Positions 46,093 through 56,979 of a stretch of 64,000 nt of DNA are shown here, one piece after another. Source of the stretch: Synechococcus sp. UW179A (GTDB taxonomy: Bacteria > Cyanobacteriota > Cyanobacteriia > PCC-6307 > Cyanobiaceae); assembly GCF_900473965.1 (NCBI RefSeq), contig NZ_UCNJ01000024.1, positions 1-64,000 on the forward strand, given 5' to 3'. The notes under the pieces were generated by a model. That model saw only the letters and a program-made list of their open reading frames with translations, was not told the origin of the DNA and made no database searches. Made by a program: the position numbers and the translations under genes. Numbering within the stretch: position 1 is the stretch's first letter; every line of letters starts with the position of its first letter.

Positions 46093-48806
46093 ACATTGAT
46101 AAGGCTTAGTCCTACTTCACTGGTGGTAATGGGTTGAATGGGTTGAGGTGTGTTCCCGAGGTCACCATAAAAACTGTAAATCCAGCTTCCTTTTCCGAAG
46201 GTTCCTGTGATTAGTAGGTCGTCATCAGGAATGTATTTAGTCATGGACGTTTGTGCTCCTGGGCTGGCAACGTTGTTGTTGCTTTGCTGGTTTTCATCCA
46301 ACTGCCATGGCATTGGTGAAAAGGCTCCGGGTTGTCCGTTTGCAGGATCTAATGGGGCAATCCAGTGTCCATACAGGCCTCCGAGCACCAATTGGTCTGG
46401 GCGTTGCTCGTTTCCTGGAACGAATACAACAGACTGCAGCCCGTATTGGTCGTATTCCGATACTTCAAGTCCTAAATCGCTAAGGCTTAAGCTGTTAACT
46501 TCTCCGCGTGTTCCAGTTTTCCACCGTAAAGACTGTTTCTGGTTAGAGGTGATCTTGTTAAAGCGAGTGGAAGTTCCGCCTTCTATCCAGTACACAGTGT
46601 CATTTGAGTCAGGTCTGGAAGCTGGCTTATGAGCAATATCGGTGATTACGGTTTTTCCGTCAGCAGCGTAAAACTCTTGTAGGCCTTTTTCGGACGCATT
46701 GCCCTCTGTCGATCTACTGAGAATTTGCATCGGGGTTATAAATTGTCCTATCTCAGAGTCAAAGATTATGGAGGCTATATAGAGGCTAGCGTTCTGATGC
46801 TCGCCGGGTGCTCCTTGGTTATCAATTGCAGTGGAGTAAATCAGCTGTGTCTCGTTAAGGGCAAGGTCTGGTAATAGTTTTTTAAACGTTAATGTATTAG
46901 TTCCTACTTCACTTGTTTCATAGATATTATTTCCGCCTGCCATCACGATGCTGTCAGGATTGTATGGGTTGGCCTCAAATGGAAGGATAAAGCCTAAATC
47001 TTTGTTTTCTCCAGACTGAGCTACCCAGCTTGTGTTTTGCTGATTATTTTTTTCGGACTCAAGTTGAAATATTGTATCGTTATATTTAACAATATCTCCG
47101 GACTTGTTCAGGCTAAATTTTGCAATATACCCTGCTTGGTAGTAGTTTTGAGATGAGAGATAGATGTCTTGAAGGCCTGTGGTCGGATTTTTCCGAACGA
47201 TCGCAACTTCTCCGTCTCCCATCCAGTAATTTGTGAAAGTCTTGTCCCCAAATTGCCCAAAAGATGCAGCATTGTCTTGGAAAGATGATGTGACTGTGTT
47301 GCTTACAGGATCCCAGTCGGTCATCATGACCTCGAAAGTATTCAACCCCGGGGCTGCCAGGCTTCGCCACCAAAAGTCCGGATCGGTTTGTGATTGATCC
47401 GCTGTGGGCATCTGCAGTGCCCAGATTCCTCCGTCATCGGTCTGGATCGCGAAATGCTTACCATCTTGTTCCGTAAAAACCACCGTCCGGCTGTCAGCAT
47501 GTGGCTGACCTTTGGATTCGATGAAGTCAGCTTCGGCAGCATCGTCTTTGAATCCTTCGATATATGGTCCGTAAAGTGGCGTCCATTCTTGTTGATTAGA
47601 TTGGTTGCCAAAGTCGATTTGTAGGAGGCCGCCTGCATAATTTAAGGATGCTGCAAAACTTGATAGCGCAAAATGATTTCCACCTGAAACGACACTCGTT
47701 CCATCTGCATTTCGGGGATCTGATGTTAATGAAAAATTTTCTGATGCTTGATTGTTGCCAATTTCTCTCCCATTAAACTCTTCATGCTGATGTCTGATTA
47801 ATGTAAAGTTTTCTGGGTTGATTTCCAAGCGGTCAATACGGCTAATCTTTCCTGATTTGGACGAACCAAGGAATGCGATCAGTTTGCCATCCACGAGCTC
47901 GGGGTGGATGGCTAGGCGTTGAAGCTCGTAGTTTTCTTTTGGAGCTTTGTTGTCTAAAAGCTCGTCACGTAGTGTTTCGCTGCCCTGGAGATCGTGCCAC
48001 TGAATGCCATCAAGGCTGAGCTGCAATTGAAGGTTCGGCCCTTCGCTGACTGCTTCGTCTGGCCCGAATAACCTAGATCGACTGCGCATTAGTAGCACAT
48101 CACCATTCCAGCTAATGGCATCTAAACGGTAATCACTCGTACCCTCTGATTGATGATTGATATTGGTCTGTTCTTGCCGGAGATCAGCATTCTTGAGCTG
48201 TGTCGAGTTAACGCTCAGACTGGTGTTAAAAGGACCTTCCCCACTGATTGCTTTGCTCTTGAAGCTTGTGATCAGGTTGTGGCCGCTCCACTCCAAACCA
48301 CTCACCAGTTCCTGATCAAGTTTGTTCAGCAAGTCCGCATCCATTGGGATCCAGCGGATATCCCCGTCTGGCAGGATTTCACCCACCTGTAGACCTACGC
48401 CAGGCGTATTGATGCCGGCGTAGTTGGAGTTGTTGCCGCGTCCAACGGCGATGTAACGGCCATCAGCCGAGATCGCGAGGTGGCCAACGGATTGCGAGCC
48501 TTCGTAGCCGCTGCCTGGCACCGAAACCCATCGCCAGGTGGTGTTCGATTCCAGGGGATTGCCGCTGAGGTCAACTTCGCGGACATACACGCCACCGTTC
48601 ACACTTCCGGCGTAAATCAGAGTGTTCCCGCTTTGTGGGTCTGGCAGTACGGCTAAGCCATTGGTGGCGCCGGCTGCCAGTGTTTGCCCTGTTTTGTACG
48701 AAACTCCAAGACGCCCTTGGTAGCCGTCACGAGTGACATCCAGTCTTACAGGATGCCAAACGTTCGGGGTGATCGACGTCATCGGTTTGTTTTGACTAAG
48801 CCTCAT
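46068..48806 (-). pseudogene. Large beta-propeller-like surface protein, 5' part ending at a frameshift
   Basis: 912 codons from the ATG at 48806, ending early at 46068. The sequence has WD/sortilin-like blade patterns (LIYAGSVNGGVYVREVDLSGN, VGHLAISADGRYIAVGRGNN, IVMAGGNNIYETSEVG) and many Asn, Gln and Ser residues, suggesting a repetitive extracellular beta-propeller. No signal peptide is seen. The reading frame runs into a T7 tract (46087-46093) after LSLINV and then stops; the coding sense continues in the next frame to the DUF4114 end at 44020. Its lower GC and Asn-rich composition differ from core neighbours, a sign of transfer. It starts 22 nt after the CNBD gene. Confidence 0.82.
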
Positions 48807-48828
48807 CTAGGCCGATTTGGTCACTCTG

Positions 48829-49395
48829 TCAGCTCTGAAGTTGTTGATGTATGCGCTGCAGTTGTCGACTAGCCCTGGCAATGCAGAAGTGCACGCCTCC
48901 TAACTCTGTCGTGGCCTGTTCAAGGTGCTCTTGTGCATCGTCGTGTACAGCTTCGATCCCGTTCAGCAGCATGGCGATGACCTGATTGCCGCGACGGCAG
49001 CGCTCACTGACCAGAGAAAGCATCTCTACAACAAGATCAGTGTCAAACAACATGGCCTGCAGCAGAGCCTGGCCTTGAATAGCCAGAAGTTCTGCGGGTC
49101 CCCCCACAACGCGGAAGTCGGCGTAGTGCTTGCCATTGGCGAAGAATCCAACTTCGCCAAGTAACTCCACGGCTTCCACTTCGGCCAGAGTGTGGACCTG
49201 ATCGCCGTGGTGGACATCAACCGCGATACGCCCCTGAGTCAGCAACATCAATCTCTCCACGGATTCGCCTTGATGAAATAAGACGTCTCCTTCGACGGCC
49301 GTCAGCTTCTCAGGGTTGAGCTCCTGTTGGTGCGCGACCAATAGGAGCTTCAGTCGTTCTCTGAAGGCCTGTAGCTGAGGTTCATCTCCCCACAT
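48829..49395 (-). CDS. Cyclic-nucleotide-binding-domain-like protein
   Basis: A 188-residue protein with one cupin-like CNBD (about residues 33-125): VEGDVLFHQGESVERLMLLTQGRIAVDV, then ELLGEVGFFANGKHYADFRV in place of the usual FGE-R-x-A phosphate cassette. The conserved arginine is missing, so binding of cAMP is doubtful. The C-terminal helices have no helix-turn-helix, so it is not a Crp-type transcription factor. It is co-oriented with the frameshifted surface protein, 22 nt upstream of it, and may regulate or accompany it. Confidence 0.83.
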   Translation of the reverse strand: MWGDEPQLQAFRERLKLLLVAHQQELNPEKLTAVEGDVLFHQGESVERLMLLTQGRIAVDVHHGDQVHTLAEVEAVELLGEVGFFANGKHYADFRVVGGPAELLAIQGQALLQAMLFDTDLVVEMLSLVSERCRRGNQVIAMLLNGIEAVHDDAQEHLEQATTELGGVHFCIARASRQLQRIHQQLQS

Positions 49396-49460
49396 GGCTC
49401 CACGGCTGTTGTCTCATTGATACATCCATTCGCAGTACAATGCCCGCGGGGATGGAAGGA

Positions 49461-50144
49461 TCAGCCAGTGATGGCACTGGGAAGCTTCAGTTCGTTTCGC
49501 CACTCGTTAAGGGGACGATCCCAGCCCTCTTCCAGTTTGCGCGCGATCACAAGCTCGGCATCCAGTCCCATCTGGAAGCCTTTCGCCAGTGCGCGCAGCA
49601 TCGGCGCCAGAGGTTCATCCTTCTGCAGTGCCGTGAGCATTCCTCCGAAGATCAGCATCACCGCCAGAGGGGATCGGTTCTGGGCGAGATTGAATCCCTG
49701 AAGACCTAGTTCACTGACGCCATCGATTCCAAATCCGGTCAACACATGAGCGATGTCGTGGGTCTCCTTAAGGCGGTGCGTGATGTAATCACGCTCATTG
49801 TTGATGGGTGAAGGGTCGAGAAGCGTGTCAGGAGTGATGCCCAGGCTGACCAGTTGATCGGCGTAACAACGTCCGAGTGTGCCATCCGGAAGGGTCTGTA
49901 GTGCCGATAAGTCGATCGGTTGCGGACGCCAACCATCCTTGACTAATTGAGCGAAGTCGGGATTCTCCATTAGATGGCGGGCCATCTGCTCGGCCATCGG
50001 ACTGTCTTTCACGTTGGCTCCGATGGCAAGGACGCTGTCCAAAGAGCCTGGATTTTTGAGGAAGGCTGCCAAGCTGGCTAGCAGCTTCAGGCTTTGCAGT
50101 CGTTCTCCGAGTTTGATTTGCATTGATGCTGGGCAGGTCCGCAT
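49461..50144 (-). CDS. Coq4-family protein
   Basis: About 227 residues (start at 50144, or at 50123 giving MQIKLGERL). The segment LPDGTLGRCYADQLVSLG and the metal-site motif H-D-x-x-H-x11-E are present (H129, D130, H133, E145, within ETHDIAHVLTGFG), which define the Coq4 family (PF05019). In eukaryotes and some bacteria Coq4 supports ubiquinone synthesis, recently linked to C1 decarboxylation/hydroxylation. Cyanobacteria make plastoquinone, so the role here is unclear. It is divergent from the Crp-family gene. Confidence 0.87.
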   Translation of the reverse strand: MRTCPASMQIKLGERLQSLKLLASLAAFLKNPGSLDSVLAIGANVKDSPMAEQMARHLMENPDFAQLVKDGWRPQPIDLSALQTLPDGTLGRCYADQLVSLGITPDTLLDPSPINNERDYITHRLKETHDIAHVLTGFGIDGVSELGLQGFNLAQNRSPLAVMLIFGGMLTALQKDEPLAPMLRALAKGFQMGLDAELVIARKLEEGWDRPLNEWRNELKLPSAITG

Positions 50145-50186
50145 AGTTTGCGGCCTTTGCAGTGTTCAGTCATGGTCTGAAGATTG

Positions 50187-50200
50187 GGTGGATATCCACC
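50187..50200. promoter_or_regulatory. 14-bp perfect palindrome in the coq4-like/crp divergent promoter
   Basis: GGTGGATATCCACC is a perfect palindrome in the 161-bp gap between the two divergent genes, 43 nt from the Coq4-like start and about 106 nt from the Crp-like ATG. It could be an operator serving either gene. No known consensus is matched. Confidence 0.4.
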
Positions 50201-50305
50201 GCGTTCGTTAATCCAGACCTCTGACGTGCTATGGATTCAGAGTCTTTTCCATGGCGATCATGCTGCCTTGGATCGAGACTCAAGTTCAATTTGACCTCGC
50301 TGCCG

Positions 50306-50986
50306 ATGATCAGTCGCGACGATCTGCGGGCTATCGCTCTTTTCGAGAGTCTTGACGATGAGCTGCTTGACAAGATTCTTGACCGACAGCGTGAGCTGGT
50401 TCATGAAGCCGATCAAATCATTGTGATGGAGCAGGACTGGGGAGAGTCCCTGTTTTTGCTGTGCGATGGTCTGGCCAAAGTGCGCACTTACACCTCCGAT
50501 GGTGATGAGGTCGTGATGTCGCTGTTAGGAGCGGGTGATGTCTTTGGCGAGATGGCGGTTTTCGATGGAGACACCCGGTCTGCTGATGTGGTTGCTCTGA
50601 CCAATCTGCGTCTGGTGAAGCTGCGCATTCCACCCTTTGCGGCACTGTTGAATCAACAGGCTGGCTTTGCGCTCGCCCTCGCCCAGCTGGAGGCGAACCG
50701 CTTGCGTGACCTTAATCGCCGTTTTGCACTTCAGACTGCGGATGCGACGACCAGGCTTCTCGGTGCCCTTGCTTATTTGGCCCGCAAGAGCTCGGCCGAT
50801 GACGATCTCCAGGCTCAGATACCACCTCTCGCCCAGCTGGAAATTGCCTTGATTGCAGGTCTTGCCAGGGAAACTGCCTCGCGCACACTGAGCAAGTTGC
50901 GGACACGCGGCACGGTGATTGAGGATAACGGGCGTTTGTCTCTGGCTGATCTCAAGCCTTTGGAGAAGCGTGGTCTGCTGTCTTAA
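50306..50986 (+). CDS. Crp/Fnr-family transcriptional regulator
   Basis: 226 residues from the ATG at 50306; an ATG at 50231 would add 25 weakly conserved residues. The N-terminal cyclic-nucleotide domain has the canonical phosphate cassette FGEMAVFDGDTRSADV, with E82, R91 and S92 in the positions that contact cAMP in CRP. A dimerisation helix follows (about 113-140). The C-terminal winged helix has LAQLEIALIAGLARETASRTLSKLRTRG (about 175-201) with the recognition helix RETASRTLSKL. It probably binds DNA as a cAMP-bound dimer. Convergent with tpsB (17-nt gap). Confidence 0.93.
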   Translation: MISRDDLRAIALFESLDDELLDKILDRQRELVHEADQIIVMEQDWGESLFLLCDGLAKVRTYTSDGDEVVMSLLGAGDVFGEMAVFDGDTRSADVVALTNLRLVKLRIPPFAALLNQQAGFALALAQLEANRLRDLNRRFALQTADATTRLLGALAYLARKSSADDDLQAQIPPLAQLEIALIAGLARETASRTLSKLRTRGTVIEDNGRLSLADLKPLEKRGLLS

Positions 50987-51003
50987 ACAGCCTTGCTGAG
51001 CGC

Positions 51004-52704
51004 TCAGAACCGATATCGCAGCTTGCCGTAGACACCGCTGCCGAGCAGCCAGTCGTTCCAGAGCTCGATGTTGTCGTCGTCGTTGAATTGGTCCGTCCAG
51101 CCCAGTGAGATTGACCAATGGCGTCCATGCAACCAGCGCAGCAGGATTCCGCCAGTGCCAATCGTGTCGTTGAAGCTCAAGGAGTCGCGGTTGGTTTGAA
51201 TCCCGCCCATGCCGAAGAAAGGCACCAGTTGGAGAGTGTTGTTTTGGTTTTGCCAGAAGGACCAGTTCAATTCAGCGCTGCTCAACCAGCCAGTGTCTCC
51301 GCTGATCAGGGTTCCTGGCAGCCCTCTCAGCCCCACATCGCTTCCCAGTGAGAAACCCATGTCGTTGGTGAGTTCGTTGAACGCCACTTGACCGGCCGCA
51401 CGCCAATTGAGTTGAAGGTTGGGCGCCATGCGCCAACCCAGGGAGGTGATGCCACCCAGGGCTCGCGATTGGTCGGGGTTGATGCCGTAGTAAGCCAGAT
51501 CCTTCAGTTGCTCTGCGCTGCTGAAGCCTGCAAGTCCTTGCAGCCAGTACATCTGCCCCGACCATCCGAGGTTGTCGTTGCTTCCCGCATGTCCGATAGC
51601 AAGTCGGAGGTAGCCGGTGTTCAGCTGCCCGTCCGGGCCGCCACCGATGATCAGCGGAACCGAGCGACCATCCAGATAGCTGTCGCTGCGGTTGGCGCTC
51701 AGGCCAGCCTGTGCGAACCAGAGCTGACGATCTGAATCTTTGAGGGTCCATTGCAGCTGCGCCAGCCCCTGGTACTGACGGAAGCTGAGGCCATGGGCCG
51801 GACCTCGGGCTTCAACCAGATTGCGACGACTGGCGCCAAAGGATCCGGTGATGTTCACCGATTCCCCCAAGGGCAGTGTGTAACTGATGGAGCCAAGCGA
51901 TGCTCCCAGCTCTGGATCACCATCAGCATTGAGTTCGCCGTAGATCTGAAGGAAGTCGTCGTCGATCAGAGCTTTTGGTTTCTGCAGCACAGTGAGCGCT
52001 CGCCATTCACCGCTGCCGGCATTGCCGTCGTTGCGAACACTCAGATCACCTCTCCAGGGATGGCTTGCAGGGGTGACCGTGAGAGTGAGTACGGCTTGAG
52101 TCGGATCACTTCCCAGTTTCCCAAGGCTTCCTGAGACGCTGCCGACGACAGACTGCTGCTTGAGTCGTTGCAGCTGTTGTTGAAGACTCGGCAGGTGAAG
52201 GGTCTGGCCTAGGAGGTTTGAGAGGCGCTTGCGCACCTTCTGCTGCAATTGCTGATCGTCACTGTTGATGTGTAGCTCGACCAGCCGGCCCATTACGACT
52301 GTGAGATGGGCCGGTGCGGGCTCTTCATCGATGAAGACCCGCGAATTCACATAGCCGTCCTGCTGCAGTTGTCCGCTGAGGGTTTCAGCGCAGCGTTTCA
52401 GGCGTGTTTCTGCACTGTTGTCGGCTAGGCAACGGCGCAACAGCTTCTGAAGTTCTGATGGGCTGTAAGGCGTTGTGCCTTTGATTTCAAAAGAGAAATC
52501 ACCGTCGTCTTCTGAAGCTGGTTTGGACGGCGAGGCTCCTGGTTCAGTGAATGAATCGTTGTTGGGAGCCAGCTGTCGGTCGTCGACGTCCGGTTGGGTC
52601 TGGGGAGATTCCGGCTCAAGTTGCTGAACCGGTGCCGGGTCGGGCACGCGAGCGGGGCCCGGTTGAAGGGGAGGAGACACCAGTTGCGCCAGCAGAAGCA
52701 GCAT
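51004..52704 (-). CDS. Two-partner secretion outer-membrane transporter (ShlB/FhaC/HecB type)
   Basis: 566 residues. After a short hydrophobic start (MLLLLAQLVSPPLQPG) and a Pro/Gln/Asp-rich linker, POTRA-type sequence appears (about 78-210: YSPSELQKLLRRCLADN, YVNSRVFIDEEPAPAHLTVVMGRL). It is followed by an outer-membrane beta-barrel with alternating strands ending in YGKLRYRF, a classical C-terminal aromatic signature. It would export the exoprotein encoded divergently at 52817 across the outer membrane. The signal peptide is unusually short, and the true start may differ. The arrangement tpsB/tpsA is divergent, which is less common than an operon. Confidence 0.92.
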   Translation of the reverse strand: MLLLLAQLVSPPLQPGPARVPDPAPVQQLEPESPQTQPDVDDRQLAPNNDSFTEPGASPSKPASEDDGDFSFEIKGTTPYSPSELQKLLRRCLADNSAETRLKRCAETLSGQLQQDGYVNSRVFIDEEPAPAHLTVVMGRLVELHINSDDQQLQQKVRKRLSNLLGQTLHLPSLQQQLQRLKQQSVVGSVSGSLGKLGSDPTQAVLTLTVTPASHPWRGDLSVRNDGNAGSGEWRALTVLQKPKALIDDDFLQIYGELNADGDPELGASLGSISYTLPLGESVNITGSFGASRRNLVEARGPAHGLSFRQYQGLAQLQWTLKDSDRQLWFAQAGLSANRSDSYLDGRSVPLIIGGGPDGQLNTGYLRLAIGHAGSNDNLGWSGQMYWLQGLAGFSSAEQLKDLAYYGINPDQSRALGGITSLGWRMAPNLQLNWRAAGQVAFNELTNDMGFSLGSDVGLRGLPGTLISGDTGWLSSAELNWSFWQNQNNTLQLVPFFGMGGIQTNRDSLSFNDTIGTGGILLRWLHGRHWSISLGWTDQFNDDDNIELWNDWLLGSGVYGKLRYRF

Positions 52705-52816
52705 TGATCTGGCAACTGTGAGATCAGGCGAACTTTAAAGTTGAACGAACAAAATTGGCCTAACCTCGTCAACAGGCACCAAATTTGTTGCAAGTTTTCC
52801 CTGGAGGCAGCACGTC

Positions 52817-55800
52817 ATGCGAGGTCTGGTGCTGTGTCCACTCGTTGCGCTGATCGTTGTTTCTCCTGTTCAGGCGGATGTCGCAAGTCGTTCAGCGGAT
52901 GGACTGGGGACTCTGGTTAATGGTTCAGCGAACGGTCGCTGCAACAGTGGTCTCTGCCGGATCGATGGTGGAATCGACAGTGGCAGCAATCGCTTTCATC
53001 GGCTCAGTGAATTCGATACCCGCGGTGCGATTCAGGGTGTGTCGATCAATAGTGATGGCGTTCGCAATCTGGTTCTGGGAGTCACAGCTCCGGACGGCAG
53101 CTTCATCAACAAGAACGTTTCACTGACCTCTCCATCGCATCTGTTCCTGCTCTCTCCAGGGGGGATTCAGGTGATGCCGGGTGCCTCTTTTCAGCAGATC
53201 CCTCAACTGACGCTGAGTACGGCAGCGCAACTGCGCTTTGCCGGTGGTGTGTTTGATGTGTTCAATACGCCGCACCACGCCATCGCAGCTTTGAACGCTG
53301 ATCCTTTGCCTGGAGCTCTGGGCTTGCTGCCAGGGGAATTGGGAGACAAACGGCCCTGGATCCGCATGGAGGGAATCTCCATTGATGTCGATGAGGCTCT
53401 GCTCGTGGACGCTCCTGGCGGTCGCATTGATGTTGATCAGAGTCGTCTTTCGGTCAGTAACCCCGCTGGAGATGGCGGCACGCTCACGCTTGCTGCTGAT
53501 CTGATTCGCGTTGGAGAGGGAGCTGAATTGCTGGCGACTGGCTCCGGGAACGGAGGGGTTGTCCAGGTCGGTGGCAGTTGGCAGAACAGCGATCCCGCTG
53601 TGCGCCAGGCAACTCAAACCTGGATGCAGCGTGGCTCTCTGGTGGATGCTTCCTCTACCGGTTCAGGGGATGGAGGCACAGTCGTGATCTGGAGTGATCT
53701 CGGCAATCCCTCCGGAGGAACGGTCGCGGAGGGCTCGTTGCTAGCGCGCGGTGGTTCGGTCAGTGGAGCTGGCGGGCGGGTTGAAACATCAGGTTCCTAT
53801 TTGCGTGCTCAACCTGAAGTCATAGATGTCTCGGCGATCAAGGGATCGACAGGTGAATGGTTGCTTGATCCCTACAACATCACGATTGGCAATTCTACTG
53901 GAACGATCACTGAACAAACCGATCCTTCAGGTGGAGGACGGTTGTTTGAATCCAGTGCGTCCGCTTCACGGGTGGATGTTGCTGACATCAAAACGGCACT
54001 CGGCACCACAACAGATGTGCGGATTCTCACCGGATCAGCGGATCCTTCCGAGGGAGGAAACATCACCTGGGAATCAGATGCGCCACTGAATTACTCAGAC
54101 AGCTCAGGAAAGCTCACCCTTGATGCCGCTGGATATATCCAGCTCAATTCCAACATCACCACGGGTTCCGGTGGACTGTCTCTCCAGGCTGGTGTGGGCT
54201 TCGTGGAGGCTGCATCTGGGGTCACCCTGGACCTCAAGGGACCGTTAAACATTTCGACCGGGGATACCAACGTCGGCAGTTCAGACTCCACCTCCCCTGC
54301 GCTGGCCGCAACGCTCACCGGCTCAGGTCCGCTCGCCAAAACCGGTAACGGCGGGCTGATCCTGTCGGGTAACAGCAGCACCTGGTCGGGCCCCACAGAT
54401 GTGCAACAGGGCACTCTGCGCGTGAACGGTGCCAATGCATTGGGTGCAGCGGGTACCGCCTCATCCACCACGGTTCAGCCCGGCGCCACCCTTCAACTGG
54501 CTGGGGGCATCAGCCTCGCGGAGAACATCGAGCTCAGGGGAGGCACGCTGACGAACTGGTCCGGGGACAACACAGTCACCGGCTCCCTGAGTCTGGCAAG
54601 CAGCGCCTTTGTGGATGCACGACAGGACACCCTCACGCTCGATCCCAGTACTGGCGATGCTGTCTCCGTTGTTGACGCGACGTCGGCCTACAACTCCGAT
54701 CTCACGCTAGCGGGTGCTGGTGACCTTGTTGTGGAGGGCAAGTTCAACCTCAAGGACGGTCAGCCCACCCCTAGGCCCTACTACGGCGACTTCCGCCAGA
54801 CCGGATCAGGTGTTGTTCGTTTCAAGGACGACCTGATGGTGGAGCGGCTGGAGTCCACCGCAGGCGGGACGCTCTGGATGGATCAGCCGGCTGGAGCACC
54901 AGCGGTGATTCCGCCAGGCTCATCACTTTTCCTGGACAACGGTGCGTTCCTGCGCCGTGACAAGACCGAAACGGTGACTGGCACCAGCCTTGAATTAGGC
55001 GCTGGTGGTGGTGGCATCAGCGTTGGGACGAGCTCCACGCTGGTCTGGGATGCCCCCATCAGCGGGACAGGGACATTCACCAAGGCGGGAGATGGGACGC
55101 TCCGCTTTCCCGCTTCGGCGGCGATCAGCTACACCGGTGCCACCCTCGTGAAGGGCGGCTCCCTTGACGTGTTGTCTGCATCGCCGACCACAGCCACTTG
55201 CAGCGGTACGGGTTCCTCGAGTCTCTGTGCCGGTGGCGGCGGCCGCAGTGGTGGCGGAGGAGGAGGTGTTGACCCCACGCCTGAACCGGAACCGGAACCC
55301 AGTCCTGAATCGGAACCGGAGCCGAGTCCTGAACCGGAACCCGCGCCCACCCCTGAACCGGAACCAGACCCCAGTCCTGAACCGGAACCGGACCCCAACC
55401 CGGAATCGGAGTCGACCAATGAGCAGCCTGAGTCCGATGCGGGCATCGTCTCTGATGAGTTGCAGAATGCGGTGGCCGATGTTCCTGTCTTTCTTCCTGC
55501 TGAGCAACGGTCCACTGTTGATTCTGATTCGCAGACCTCCGTCAGCGGCCAGGCAGATCTGATCGCGGCCCAGCCGCAAAGCCTTGATGCTGGTCTGCAG
55601 GTTGATCTTGGCCTTGGAAGCGATTCCTCGACCACAGCAACAGCAGTCGTGCCTCTGACCACGGTGATGGCTCAGAGCACCCAGACCATGGCTCCCGAAC
55701 AGGCGGTCGCGCAGTTGCAACAGTCTGACCAGGCCGCCGCAAGCCGCACGGCGTCTTTGCTTGGTTTGGGCCAAGCTCTTCAGAGCGCCCTCCCCTCCAC

Positions 55801-56962
55801 ACCCACTGTTGAGGATTTGCAGGGCGTGCTGGATCAGGTCGAGCGTCAAGGCTTCGTCACCAGTCCTGCAGTGCTTCAGGTCCGCTTCACCTCGACTCCG
55901 TCTGACAGCGCCCGGGACAGTTTTCTTGATCTGACCCTAATCAGTTCGAAAGCCCCAGTTCAGGCTCGGCGCTTAACGGTGGATCGCGAACGCTTCGCCG
56001 GCTTGCTCAAGGCCTTGTATCGCCAGCTGTCACGGCAGGAGTCCTTGGCTGTTGATGATCCAGCCTCGCCGACGCGTCAGCTGCATGCCTTGCTGGTGGC
56101 ACCGATCCAGGATGCGCTTCAGGGCCAGGGCATCAAGACGCTGCTGATTGCTGCTGATCAGGGCTTACAGGCTGTCCCCTTCGCAGCACTCAACGATGGA
56201 ACCTCGTTCTTCGGTCTGAACTACGCCTTCGGACTTACGCCATCTCTGGCCCTCACGCCGCTGACTCCAGCCCAGTCGACGTCTACAGGCCAGCTCGCCC
56301 TTGGAGCTTCTGAATTTGATGGGTTGGCACCCCTACCGCTCGTGCCCCAGGAGCTCGAGCAGCTGGATGCCTCAATCGGTGCCGATCGTTATCTCAACCA
56401 GGAGTTTTCACCTCAGGCCCTGCTCAATAGAGCTGCCGACCAGCGCTATTCCCGCGTGCATGTGGCGACCCATGCCGACTTTCGACCCGGGGGGCCAGCC
56501 CAATCGGTGTTGCACACCGGCACTGGGCCGATGTCGATGTCCCAATTTGCCCAGTTGCGCCGCAAGCGGGGCGAGACCCCCTTGGATCTGGTGGTGCTCA
56601 GCGCCTGCCGCACACTTCTCGGCGATCAAGAGAGTGAACTCGGTTTTGCCGGGTTGGCGTTGCAGGCTGGGGCCCGCAGTGCGGTGGGTACGCTCTGGTA
56701 TGTCGATGATGTGGTGACTTCGGCATTCTTTGTGCAGTTCTATCGCTTGCTCGATCAGGGCCTGCCCAAGGCGGAAGCTCTGCAACGCACCCGTCAATTG
56801 TTTGTCACCGGCCTGATTCGCCTCGAGGGTGATCAAGTGATCGGCCCTGATGAGGTTCCCCTGCTCACGGATCTCACTCCTGGGCAGCGTCGCCGGATCT
56901 CCGCTGGGGTGCAGAACCCCTTCTTCTGGTCCGGCATTGAGCTGATCGGTTCACCCTGGTGA
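52817..56962 (+). CDS. TpsA exoprotein with filamentous-haemagglutinin N-domain and C-terminal CHAT protease domain
   Basis: 1,381 residues; the ATG at 52817 has GGAGG 9 nt upstream. Order: Sec signal peptide ending near PVQA (residue 20); haemagglutination-type TPS domain (about 30-270; [17 protein letters not shown]); beta-helix region with autotransporter-like repeats (about 500-545 [18 protein letters not shown] and 748-790); Gly-rich CSGTG...CAGGGG patch; PEPEP linker (819-866); helical segment; CHAT caspase-like domain (about 1090-1381) with catalytic H1219 in HVATHADF and C1264 in LSACRT. It is probably exported by the divergent TpsB. CHAT domains are cysteine proteases of the caspase/separase clan, often activated by partner proteins. 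Confidence 0.93.
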   Translation: MRGLVLCPLVALIVVSPVQADVASRSADGLGTLVNGSANGRCNSGLCRIDGGIDSGSNRFHRLSEFDTRGAIQGVSINSDGVRNLVLGVTAPDGSFINKNVSLTSPSHLFLLSPGGIQVMPGASFQQIPQLTLSTAAQLRFAGGVFDVFNTPHHAIAALNADPLPGALGLLPGELGDKRPWIRMEGISIDVDEALLVDAPGGRIDVDQSRLSVSNPAGDGGTLTLAADLIRVGEGAELLATGSGNGGVVQVGGSWQNSDPAVRQATQTWMQRGSLVDASSTGSGDGGTVVIWSDLGNPSGGTVAEGSLLARGGSVSGAGGRVETSGSYLRAQPEVIDVSAIKGSTGEWLLDPYNITIGNSTGTITEQTDPSGGGRLFESSASASRVDVADIKTALGTTTDVRILTGSADPSEGGNITWESDAPLNYSDSSGKLTLDAAGYIQLNSNITTGSGGLSLQAGVGFVEAASGVTLDLKGPLNISTGDTNVGSSDSTSPALAATLTGSGPLAKTGNGGLILSGNSSTWSGPTDVQQGTLRVNGANALGAAGTASSTTVQPGATLQLAGGISLAENIELRGGTLTNWSGDNTVTGSLSLASSAFVDARQDTLTLDPSTGDAVSVVDATSAYNSDLTLAGAGDLVVEGKFNLKDGQPTPRPYYGDFRQTGSGVVRFKDDLMVERLESTAGGTLWMDQPAGAPAVIPPGSSLFLDNGAFLRRDKTETVTGTSLELGAGGGGISVGTSSTLVWDAPISGTGTFTKAGDGTLRFPASAAISYTGATLVKGGSLDVLSASPTTATCSGTGSSSLCAGGGGRSGGGGGGVDPTPEPEPEPSPESEPEPSPEPEPAPTPEPEPDPSPEPEPDPNPESESTNEQPESDAGIVSDELQNAVADVPVFLPAEQRSTVDSDSQTSVSGQADLIAAQPQSLDAGLQVDLGLGSDSSTTATAVVPLTTVMAQSTQTMAPEQAVAQLQQSDQAAASRTASLLGLGQALQSALPSTPTVEDLQGVLDQVERQGFVTSPAVLQVRFTSTPSDSARDSFLDLTLISSKAPVQARRLTVDRERFAGLLKALYRQLSRQESLAVDDPASPTRQLHALLVAPIQDALQGQGIKTLLIAADQGLQAVPFAALNDGTSFFGLNYAFGLTPSLALTPLTPAQSTSTGQLALGASEFDGLAPLPLVPQELEQLDASIGADRYLNQEFSPQALLNRAADQRYSRVHVATHADFRPGGPAQSVLHTGTGPMSMSQFAQLRRKRGETPLDLVVLSACRTLLGDQESELGFAGLALQAGARSAVGTLWYVDDVVTSAFFVQFYRLLDQGLPKAEALQRTRQLFVTGLIRLEGDQVIGPDEVPLLTDLTPGQRRRISAGVQNPFFWSGIELIGSPW
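55271..55415 (+). repeat. Pro-Glu-Pro-rich linker repeat inside the TpsA-CHAT gene
   Basis: Tandem copies of roughly [15 protein letters not shown] encode a stiff acidic linker at residues about 819-866, separating the surface beta-helix from the CHAT half. DNA units of ~18-36 bp repeat imperfectly (cctgaaccggaaccg-type). Such linkers often span peptidoglycan or separate domains, and length variation between strains would be expected. Confidence 0.85.
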
Positions 56963-56979
56963 CGGCTGACTTTCAGGGA

